From Rheum nobile (lineage: Eukaryota; Streptophyta; Magnoliopsida; Caryophyllales; Polygonaceae): a stretch of 64,000 bases of DNA. Position 1 is the first letter of the stretch; each line of letters starts with the position of its first letter. The translations under genes were made by a program, and so were the position numbers. The notes under the pieces were generated by a model. It made no database searches and was not told the origin of the DNA. It worked only from the letters and a program-made list of their open reading frames with translations. Below, piece after piece: positions 48,676 to 58,327 of the stretch. The DNA lies in assembly GCA_027886185.1 (NCBI GenBank), contig WOAB01000583.1:7316001-7380000 (forward strand), written 5' to 3'.

Positions 48676-49397
48676 CTATGCATCATGTAAAGGTTCCCAT
48701 GTCCAAGTACGCTTGAACAAATCAATAGCAATCTTCTCCCTATGTGCTCTCATATGTGCATCATCTAGATCTGCCATACTTATTCCGAAAACAATTGCTT
48801 CAATATACTTGATTGTATATATAGCACAGTTGCCACTGTAAAATAATAACAAATGAAAAATTGTGTCAATCAATTGAATAATCTGTCATAAGTAATAGAG
48901 GAGGGAAATAAGTGTGTTTACCTTGCACAATCTTGCGGGAGAGACATATCTCTGAACCAGGTAAAAGATTCTTCAAATGCGCCAAGGTGAGAGAAACGCC
49001 CAGTACGACGCATCAAAACAGGCAAGAAATCCAACAAAGGTTGAAGGAAGGCCTTAAGCATGTTGTCCTTATACAAATAATGAGCACAATCCAATACTCT
49101 GATTTTGGATTCAGCCAAGTTGATTTCTAGACCAATCCAATGCGTATTCTCCAAATTAAATGGTGTGTATACCTTTGTAACACCATGGTACCAAGATTTG
49201 CCAAAATAGTTTGGATTGGAACCATCAAAATACAAATTGAACGTCTCTGGAATCTTATCTTCACCAGATATGTATTTTTTTATTTGATTGGCATTGAACT
49301 TCTTGTACCAAAGCCAATCCAAAACCACACTGTCCTTGAACAAATCAGGATTTTCATGAATACGCTTGCACATGTGAAAAAGAGCCTCACTAATATG
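48676..49397 (-). other. Ulp1/C48 peptidase domain exons
   Basis: Exon 49397-48922 contains THWIGLEINLAESKIRVLDC, with the catalytic His (HWIGLEI) and Asp (VLDC). The exon joins SLPQDCA (catalytic-site Gln) to the last exon, which opens SGNCAIYTIKYIEAIVFG with the catalytic Cys. All expected catalytic residues are present. Family members remove SUMO-like modifiers; no substrate can be inferred here. Confidence 0.9.
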
Positions 49398-49399
49398 CT

Positions 49400-50017
49400 G
49401 AGAAAACAAAGATCATGTAAACAAATCAAAACAGTGTTATTGCATCAAAGTGTCTCACTAGTACAAAGATCATGTAAACAAATCAGAAAAGTGTCATTAC
49501 AATTTCATGGAATAAAAAAAGTGTCATTACAACATAACAACAGAAAAATGACACTGAAATTAAAGTGAGAAGCTAGAACGAAAAGTGGCATTGAAACTAA
49601 ATAGTGTCATTGAAGAACAAAAAGTGTCATTGAAACAAAAGAGTCACTGAAGGAAAAAAGTGTCATTTGTATTATTAAAGTGTCATTGAAATTAAAGTGT
49701 CATTGAAGAACAAAAAGTGTCATTGAAACAAAAGAGTCACTGAAGGAAAAAGTGTCATTAAAAATAAAGTGTCAATACAAGAAAGTGTCATTGAAATAAA
49801 AGTGTCATTGTAGAACAAAAAAGTGTTATTGAAACTAAAGTGACACTGTTTGTTGAACAAAAAAGTGTCATTAGGAAACATTGAAGTACAACACTGTGAT
49901 ATTGCAATGACACTGCCATGGAATAACAAAAGTGTCATTACAACATCACAAGGCAAGAAAAGTGTCATTACAAATAAAGTGTCAATACAAGAAAGTGTCA
50001 TTGCAATCACAGCTTAC
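49400..50017 (+). repeat. GTGTCATT cluster D (Ulp1 gene intron)
   Basis: About fifteen exact gtgtcatt copies within the intron separating exons 6 and 7 of the Ulp1 gene. Most of it (49585-50050) is the second copy of the segmental duplication. Confidence 0.9.
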
Positions 50018-50200
50018 CTCATCTCCTAGCCAACATCCATTTTTCATAAGATTGTCAAAGAATTCAGGCTTTAAAGCGACTTCATGTCCACAGAATGTAT
50101 CTTCTCGATCACTGATAGAAAAAAAGAAAGTTCATAGTTAAAATTTCTGGATAAAAATGTCATAACCATAATAATAATCAGTAGAAAATAGTATACATAC

Positions 50201-50552
50201 CCATTACGATGGAAGTCATGGAGTTCTTTACGATCCGTATTATGATAGAAGGAAAAACGAGGTATCTTTGAAAGAGGAATGTACTTGCGCTTTTTGGCCT
50301 TCTTATTTTTAGTAAGAATGGTTTTCGCTTGTTTCTTCCCATCGTTATCCTCTTCTTGTTGTCCAGCATCTCCCTCTTCTTGCTTCCCAGCATCTCCTTC
50401 TTCCTTCCCAGCATCTCGCTCTTCTTGCTTCCCAGCATCTCCCTCTTCTTGCTTCCCAGCATCTCCCTCTTCTTGATTCTAATCATTTCCAAACAAGGTA
50501 TCATATTTTTGGTCATGCTGAGCTTTGCTCGAGGAACAACCGATAACAGATT
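50201..50552 (-). other. Exon with 9-residue tandem repeat
   Basis: The exon encodes about five units of KQEEGDAG type (DNA unit about 27 bp near 50350-50475), followed by a Lys-rich stretch (KNKKAKKRKYIP) that could be a nuclear localisation signal. An in-frame TAG lies at 50479-50481 just before the repeats. Confidence 0.75.
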
Positions 50553-51539
50553 CTAAAACATAACACAGCAAAGCATTAAATTCTGAATACACAAATAATA
50601 TATAGTTAGAGTATTTGGGATTGATACGAGTTACCTGGAATGCAAATCAATGATTTCTCTTGAACATCTCCAGCTGTTACACTATCACTTGAATGCAACA
50701 TAACTTCTTTGGCAATTTGAGCAATAATTTTATCTTCATCCATTGCATCAGTGGCAACTTCATCTAGAGCCATGTTTTGAAACGTTGTTCCGTCTTGGAT
50801 ATCACACTCACTATTAATGACAAATTTAAATGGATCAGGCTCAGTCGTTACCTTGTCGACCAAAGTTTCTTTAGCATTTTCGATCACTAGAGATTCAACA
50901 TAGTCAACAGTTTTGCCACAAGCCACAAGTGACTCAGAATCAACATTATCGACCATTGTTTCGCCATCCTTGTTGACCGTATTTCCATCCTCATCAGGTG
51001 CCATTGTTTCGTCAACCTTGTTTAGAGAATTTCCATCCTCCTTAGGTGCTACTTGTACATTGTCCACCATTTGTTCATCAGCCACCTCTTGGACCATAGT
51101 TCCATCAGCCTTGTTGACACAATTTTCATCCTTCTCAGGTGCTACAGATTGTACAGTCTCACCCTCAACCATTGTTTCCTCATCTTGTCCTCCTTTAGGA
51201 TTCACTTCAATAAGATCATCATCATCATCTTCATCCGTAGAAGGTTCGTTTCTACCCATGAGAAGAGTTAGAATACTTTTAACATTCTTGAGCAATTTTT
51301 CAATCTGGCCTTTGTTGTCATTAACAGCAAATTGAATCTCTCTCATGGCCCTCTGCTGAACCTTCATACTATCAAGAAGGACTTGTCCCCATTTGGGAAT
51401 ATTTTGGCTCTCATATGCTTTCTTCGCAGGAGGATCTTTCTTCTTTTCTATCTTCTCTTGAGTTGGTAGAATGTCATTAACAACAGGGCCTTTGAATTTA
51501 AACTTGAGTGAACGGGTAACGGATGATGATTTCTGCACA

Positions 51540-52004
51540 AAAACACAAAGTTTAGTACAAAGTGTCATTAACAATCACATATGGCATAATGTGTCATTAG
51601 AAGTAGTGTAATTACAACATCTGAATAGAAAAGTGCAATAAAGTGTCATTAAAAAATATGCCATAAACTGTCATTATATAATAGTGTTCATATCAAGTAA
51701 AACCAAGAAGGAAAAGTGTCATTGTGATGCATAATGTGTCATTAGAAGTAGTGTCATTACAACATCAGAATATAAAAGTGTAATAAAGTGTCATTAACAA
51801 ATGTCACATAACAATCATTATATAATAGTGTCATTAGAGGGATATCAACTAAAATCAAGAAGGAAAAGTGTCATTAGTAAACAAATATTGCATAATGTGT
51901 GATTACAAATAGTGTCATCCAAAATTCAGAAAAGAAAAGTGTCATAAACTGTCATTACCAAACAAATATGCCACTAAAATATCATTAGAAAATTGTGTCA
52001 TTAC
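51540..52004 (+). repeat. GTGTCATT cluster E (Ulp1 gene intron)
   Basis: About ten exact copies plus several near copies, such as gtgtgatt and gtgtaatt, between exons 3 and 4. Confidence 0.88.
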
Positions 52005-52649
52005 CTTCTTAGCCTTCTTTTCCTTCTGTTCCCTCTTTTCCTTCTTTTCACTCTTGCACTCCTCTTCAAACTTAATTTTTTTAGCAGCTGACTTCATACG
52101 AAGTTGAAGTCTTCCACCACATACATGTTTCCCTTTGTCCAGCTTTACTGATTTAATTGGGTTGACCTTATTCTCCTCATCAGTTTGATGAAAACCTATG
52201 CACAATTTTTTTGGTGGTGATTCAAAGTCATCATCATCATCATCGTCATACTCGCCTTTTATAACAAGACCCTCTTCACCAGACATCCAACTTTCAGCTA
52301 CTGCATCGAAGTCTTCATCAGCCACTTCCGTTGTGAAACCAACGTCATTGAATTGTTCCAACACGGTAGGAGATGGTAAAATAGAAGAGTGAAAGAGACA
52401 AAAAAAGGGAAAAAGTGTCAGAAACTATATTAGACATCAAAGTAATGAATTGAATTGTTAAATAATACAAATGTAGAAAATGATACATACAAATTCTGGA
52501 TCGTTAGCGGCATTAAAAACCTGCAACCGTGTGGCAAGCTTTTCGTCATCTGTACTACTCCACCGAAGACAATATGGCAATGTTTTTTTAGGTTTGCATG
52601 AGAAATGAGCAACATCAATAAAATTTGGGAATGTCTCTAGTATCCACAG

Positions 52650-53042
52650 CTGTAACAATTAAAAGTGTCATTAAAAAGTGAAACAACATATAAAAATAAA
52701 CTCTAAAAAGTGTCATATAAACTGGAATGAAGTGTTGATAGTGTCATTATAAGCATATGAACTAACATAAATTCTAAAAAAGTGTCATTATGATGCAATA
52801 GATAAAAATAGTGTCATAACCCCAAACAAAAATAACAAGCCACAGTGAATAAAGTGTCATTGGGAATAAAGTGTCATAAACTGGAATGGAATGTGTCATT
52901 GTAAGCATGGATAGTGTCATTAAAAGCATGGAAAGTGTCATTAAAAGATCTAGTAAAGTGTCATTATGATTCTGGAAAAACAAGCATGGATAGTGTCACT
53001 AAACATAATATCTAATGCATTGCAGGTATGAAAAAGTATCAT
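52650..53042 (+). repeat. GTGTCATT cluster F (intron after the DUF1985 exon)
   Basis: About eight exact copies, several written as tagtgtcattaaaagcatgg, a short local tandem duplication. Confidence 0.88.
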
Positions 53043-53755
53043 TCAGGATAAGAAATTGTCATTAGTATCTGAAAAGAAAGCGGGTAGCCAAAGAGATTAT
53101 AACCAAATCTCGAATTTTGATCTATTTCACGGTTTTCACGATTGACATGCCTAAGTGATCTAATCAAGAGAAGGTATGATTCCCTACCCCATGGATGCTT
53201 CTAAAATGACTCCATATCGAACGCCAGAGAAAACACATGGGATTCAATAGGATGGCCTCGCTGCTTAGTCAATATCACTCCCTCAAGGATCAACACGTGA
53301 GCAAACCTCAGCTTTCTCACTGGATCTTTCTCTTTCACAAACATATCAAGCAATTTCTCATAAGTATACCTTTTTATACCCAACTCAATTTTAGTGTCAA
53401 ACTCAGGTAGGGGTGTTGAAAGAAAATCAGAAGCATTGCAATTTAATCCAGTTATAGCAGCAAACTCCTTTATTGAGAAACGAGTGATATTGCCTCGAAC
53501 TAGAAACCACAATTCTTTTGTTTTCTTAGTCATTATCTCATTTAACAACACATAATGCATTATTTGAGCATGTAACTTCAGTTTATATTCAAGTTGTACA
53601 ATAGGACCAAAGCAGCCATTGTACAACGTATCCCAATCAGATGGGGTAAGATTTTCCTTCAAAAGATCAAACAAATTCTGCCTTTGGTAAAAATTAACCC
53701 TCGCCATAAAGCGATCTACCGGATTAAGAAAATATTTGCACTTGATCATAGACAT
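53043..53755 (-). other. DUF1985 domain exon
   Basis: The ATG at 53755 opens MSMIKCKYFLNPVDRFMARV. The hallmark of DUF1985 is KELWFLVRGNITRFSIKEFA followed by ITGLNC. After an in-frame TAG the same frame continues KHPWGRESYLLLIRSL to GYNLFGYPLSFQ and then into the next exon (LWILETFPNFID). DUF1985 is widespread in plant MULE-encoded Ulp1-like proteins; its function is unknown. Confidence 0.88.
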
Positions 53756-53769
53756 GCTCAAACCTGCAT

Positions 53770-54330
53770 TTTGTATAAAATGTCATTATAAGCATATAAA
53801 AAAGTGTCACTGTGGTGCTAGAAGTGTCATTAAACAAAATATATAATCGACAATTGTGGATAAAAAAGTGTCATTATCATTTTATAGTGTCATATAAATT
53901 GGAATGAATCATGGAAAGTTTCATTAAGATCATATAAACTAGGAATGACACCATAAAAGTGTCACTGTGGTGCTAGAAGTGTCATTAAACAAAATATATA
54001 ATCGACAGATGTGGATAAAAAAGTGTCATTATCATTTTATAGTGTCATATAAACTGGAATGAAGCATGGAAAGTTTCATTAAGATCATATAAACTAGGAA
54101 TGACACCATAAAAGTGTCACTGTGGTGCTAGAAGTGTCATTATCATTTTATAGTGTCTAGAAGTGTCATTAAGATCATATAAACTAAGAATGACACCATG
54201 AAGCATGGAAAGTGTCATTAAGATCATATAAACTAAGAATGACGCCAACCAAGTGTCATAAAACACTATCATGAAGCATTCAAAGTGCAATGACATATAA
54301 AATAGTGTCATTAGAAGCGAAAGAGTGAAA
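53770..54330 (+). repeat. GTGTCATT cluster G (upstream intron of the DUF1985 gene)
   Basis: About eight exact copies, with a duplicated block of roughly 140 bp (about 53815-53960 and 53965-54110). It lies between a probable 5' UTR exon and the coding start. Confidence 0.85.
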
Positions 54331-54499
54331 TGGACATAAAAACGCTTGAATACCTAACACTAACTACAACGAAATGCAATCGAAACACTAGAAAAGAGGT
54401 GTAATCGAAACTAAGGCGTGATCCAAAGTGCAATGTAGGTGTAATCGAAACACTAGAAACTAGTTTAAGCCAAAAAAGGAAGAAATCAAACCTGTTCGA

Positions 54500-54870
54500 T
54501 AGAGAAATGCTACAACCTGACTTTGATCGACAAGAGATGATGAAGCGTGGGAGATGACAACGAGATCGAGAGAGAGATCGACAGAAAATCCGAGATCGAA
54601 ATCGGATGAAAATCGTGAGCGAAAGAGCGAGATTTCCAGCGAGAGAGAGAGAGAGAGATTTGCTGATACAACCTGGCTTTGATCGACAAGAGATGATGAA
54701 GCGTGGGATACGACAACGAGATCAAGATCGAGATTGAAAGTGTGAGCGAGAGAGAGATCGACCGAAAATCTGAGATCAAAATTTCCAGCGAAGCTTTCCG
54801 GGAGCGAGAGCGAGATATCCAGCGAGAGCTTTCCGGAGAGAGAGAGGAGGACGTGGGGGACACTTGTGGA
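54500..54870 (-). promoter_or_regulatory. Probable 5' UTR of the DUF1985-Ulp1 gene, tandemly duplicated
   Basis: On the minus strand this is C/T-rich (ctctctctctctcgctgg). It consists of two direct copies of about 157 bp, each beginning near tttgatcgacaagagatgat (about 54521 and 54678). It mirrors the C/T-rich, duplicated start region of the transposase at the other end of the element. Confidence 0.5.
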
Positions 54871-54980
54871 ATGGGGTTTATAAAGGGGCTGTTGGAAAAT
54901 GAATAGAAAGTATTTAGGGCTCTTTTATTGAATTAGAAACTTGTAGGGGGCCAATGGGCTACACTTCCTCCATGGAAAAG

Positions 54981-56659
54981 TGAATCGTCTATAGCTAGTT
55001 TAATCGTAATCGAAGTAGAAGGACCGAATTTCCACAAGTGCAGGCCCAACCCAGATAGAGACAAATGGGCCAAGTGTCAGCCCAACACGTCTCCCACCCC
55101 GCGAAATGGGTCACGTCTTGATTAAGCTTTGATGATGCATGGACTTTACTCGTCCAATGGTACCTCATTTGATAACGATTTTTATGACCTTTAACAAAGC
55201 AGCGTGTAGAAGCCAGAAAACTGATTGCGACAAAATTTTCACCAAAATTGTTTTTGCCTATCAAAAAAAATTTACAGTTGTTTCACAAAGCATCACATAA
55301 GAGTTGACAATTTCAAAGTCGGTGATCTGAAATCTTCAACTCCAAACCTTTCTCACTTAATTCATGTTCGTATTGTTATGATTGCATATCTGGTGGATCG
55401 GATCGTTAATATACATAGCAAACGATGATAAAAATTATGAAAGTTCATTAATTGTAGGTGACTTATCAAACTTATCACCCTTTATAGTTTGAGTGGAAGA
55501 GAATACAGTTGAGAAAATCACAAGAAGCATCTCCAGGCAGTATCATTTGAATTCGGTGGCTAATCTACAGAACATTGACAAATATTAATGGTTGTGTGTG
55601 AAAAAAGGATGGTAACCATTTAATTTGTAGTTGCAATCAAGTTGGGTGTGTAATTAAGAGTCCAAGGAGTTAAAGCAAGAACAAAATTGGAAGGCATAAA
55701 TACCCTTAATTACTTAAGATTGTTAATAATTAAAAAGATTAAAAGTGTTATATATGCTCATGCAAATGTGTTTGAGTACATGTAACCGTGGTAGCAAGAA
55801 ATGTGCCACAATAAATTGATAGATGTTGATAACGAGAACCCGCGATTCCGGTGAATGTAGATTCTTCAAATTTCCTATCTGATGACTTGCAAATAGATAA
55901 AAAAAATGAAGCTTTGTCCCCCGTTTTACCTTTGACACTCAAGTCAAATCTAGGATTTTTTGAATGGGCTTAGGGTTTTTACTCGAAATATTCTTATTTT
56001 TCAGTCATGCCATATTAATGAGTTTTTAAAGCCTTTAGATGATATGAAAACAAATAATATACATATCTTGTTAATGAGCTTTATCTTCCATCTCATAAAA
56101 GTAAATGAAATGTTTTATTTTATCTCCACAAATTCCCTTTAAGTTCATTAAGTATCAGCCGTGGTTTAGAAAGCTGATTATCGTAATATTTCTTCCAAAA
56201 TGGGCTTATATGTAGCTTTTCATTAGTTTGTGACCATCTAATCCGCACGCGTGGGCGCGTGGTCCCTAGCTTTCTCCTTCATGCCTTTATCATGAGGTGC
56301 AAAAAGTGTCTCTAACGAAAGTTTTGAGTAACATTGGTGAGAGCAAACAATTATAGATGTATGTGTAGACATAAATCTATAAAAACAAAAAAAAAGCACA
56401 ACACATATGTGCAGAATAGTAGGTAGTGTCCCTATATGGGCTTCAGTGCTCTTGGTGTCATTAATAAGACAAGCATTTTGTGGACCTTAGGCTAGTTGAT
56501 GACACTTAATTTTTCCGATTTGGGCTTTGCCTCGCGGCTTGTTACTCAGTGCCTTCTAGACTTTCGAATAAGAGATTGACCATGAGGCTAGTTGGTGATT
56601 CGTCGCTCGTTGGCCATAAAGGTTGTGGTCATAGTGCTAGTTTGTGTTTCGTCGCTCGT
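54981..56659. other. Intergenic DNA, no gene seen
   Basis: AT-rich DNA to the right of MULE-2. Only short frames without recognisable motifs. Confidence 0.5.
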
Positions 56660-57010
56660 TGGCCATGCGACTATTTTCTTCAAACATATCTGGACTGCAA
56701 GATGAACATCAATTACAATTCAGAGTGATCATGTGGCTATTTTCTTCAAACATTCTTTAGACTATAAGATGGACATCAATTACAATACAAAGTGGTCATT
56801 CGGCTATTTTCATCAAATATTACATGGTATGCAAGATGAACACTGATTGCAATTTAGAGTGGCTATCCGACTATTTTCATCAAATAGTCTTATATCTACA
56901 AGATGAACATCGATTGTAATATAGAGTGACCATCTGACTATTTTCATCAAATATTCTTTGATCTACAAGATGAACATCAATTACAATCTAGAGTGGCCAT
57001 ACAACTATTT
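56660..57010. repeat. 67-bp tandem repeat, about five copies
   Basis: The phrase gactattttcatcaaata recurs at 67-bp intervals (56668, 56735, 56802, 56869, 56936, 57003) together with caagatgaacatcaattac. Copies differ by 10-20 percent by eye. Confidence 0.88.
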
Positions 57011-57440
57011 TTAGGTGTGAAGGGTATGCCCTCGACTTTCTGTTAGTGCAAGGGGTATGTCATTGGCTTTTTGTCAGTGCAAGGGGTGTGTCGTTGGATT
57101 TCTGGTGCAAGTGGTATGCCCTTGGCTTTTTTTCAGTGCCAAGGGGTGTGCCGTTGAATTTCTGGTTCAAGGGATCGGCCTTTGGCTTTCTGGTACAAGG
57201 GCATGCCCTTGACTTTCTTTTAGTGCAAGGGGTATGTCCTTGGCTTTTTGTTGGTGCAAGGGGTATGCCCTAACTTTTTGTCGATGCAAGGGATATTCCC
57301 TTGGTGCAAGAGGTATGTCATTGGTTTCATCGGTGCAAGGGGTATGCCCTTGGCTTTTTGTCAGTGCAAGGAGTATGCCCTTGGCTTTCTGTCGGTGTAA
57401 TGGATATACCCTCGTCTTGTTCCTTGGTGCGAGGGTCTTC
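57010..57440. repeat. Degenerate ~30-36-bp minisatellite
   Basis: The core ggtgcaaggggtatgccctt followed by ggctttttgtc recurs about a dozen times with variable length. Frames through it are repeat artefacts. Confidence 0.85.
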
Positions 57441-58327
57441 TCTCGACTTCATAGGAGAGGGAGAAATAATGACGATAGTCCCCCATAGTTATCCTTGTAC
57501 ACAACTAAAACAAAGCAAATTAAATATCAACAAGACAACACACATTTTGACACCTAAAGTGCATGACAAAAGTGTCATATAAAATCAACATATTGAGTTA
57601 GACCATGGATAAACAATTTTACGTTGAATCGTGTGTTGTTCAGGTACCTGAATAGTATGACTCATAATATAACTAAGAAGAAGGGATTGAAAACTTACCT
57701 ATCACCCTTTCATATTATTCGTCCGAGTGGATAATGTCGAGGTGATCCGTACAAGTCCAGTTGTCCAAGATTTGATGTCATGTTTGGGGACTCTCTCTCT
57801 TTTATGATTTTTCAAAACTCCATGAACATGCAGAAGAGAAATGCTATCCTCCTTGGACCGTTGTATCCTCTTGAGCTTCTTTGTTGACTTCTTAGAAGAT
57901 AAAGTTACCAATTAAACTTTTTCTCCAAGGTCGTCTTGGTCATTCTCCCATACAAGGGGTATTCCATTGCGCTTTTATCCCTCTATACTACTTGGACTTT
58001 AGAGCTAGGTGCGTTCTTGCATCGTGAGCATTGGAGCATCGTGCTTGCGAATTGGGAGACTTTGTGGCAAAAGCATTGAAACTCAAATAATAGTATGTTT
58101 ACAAAATCCACATTTAAAACCCAATATAGAAGCAAATAAGGAAGAAAATAGTTTCCAATGTCCACTTGTTTGACAAGTCACTCGTGCACTTGATACCTGC
58201 AAATCGTGTGCTCTTTAAAATGACATGTCATTCCATATGCTACCATAGAGTGCAATATAATTGTCAATAAAGGAATCCATCCTTGATGAGGCCTTGCCCA
58301 TGTGTCTGCATTTCTTGTCACCCATAC
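57441..58327. other. Intergenic DNA, no gene seen
   Basis: No motif or protein recognised between the minisatellite and the Sirevirus LTR. Confidence 0.5.

Larger units (their letters stand above)
48676..53755 (-). pseudogene. DUF1985 + Ulp1 (C48) SUMO-protease-like gene of MULE-2
   Basis: One multi-exon gene on the minus strand, about 1,070 residues. Exons are approximately 53755-53043, 52649-52491, about 52365-52005, 51532-50635, 50552-50201, 50111-50018, 49397-48922 and 48836-48676. Order: DUF1985 domain, acidic/basic linker, long acidic Val/Asp/Glu-rich region, short tandem repeat, Ulp1 protease. Lesions are a TAG in the DUF1985 exon (after FDMESF, about 53201-53203), a TAG at 50479-50481, and a donor after YPLSFQ reading AT instead of GT. 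Introns contain GTGTCATT clusters. By analogy with VANDAL elements it could encode the element's anti-silencing or accessory factor; that is inference. Confidence 0.85.
41343..54970. mobile_element. MULE-2: VANDAL-like Mutator element with DUF1985-Ulp1 gene and GTGTCATT repeats
   Basis: An exact 10-bp direct repeat, catggaaaag, flanks the interval (41333-41342 and 54971-54980), matching the 9-10-bp target duplications of MULEs. The ends share only weak inverted similarity, so this fits the non-TIR class. Inside are a plus-strand MuDR-type transposase gene (42352-47655) and a minus-strand DUF1985/Ulp1-protease gene (48676-53755), convergent. GTGTCATT is repeated through introns and intergenic DNA, by eye roughly 85 exact plus-strand copies. 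Three MITEs inserted later. VANDAL and Kaonashi-type MULEs of plants carry related gene sets; the assignment to that group is inferred. Confidence 0.85.

Noticed and set aside
50913..51335. Plus-strand Ser-rich open frame
   Set aside because: Antisense shadow of the acidic Val/Asp/Glu-rich exon of the Ulp1 gene.
41343..54970. GTGTCATT as a splicing or transcript-level signal
   Set aside because: The motif keeps one DNA orientation in introns of genes on both strands and is also dense between the genes.
57046..57582. Several Cys/Trp-rich peptides
   Set aside because: Translations of the ~30-36-bp minisatellite.
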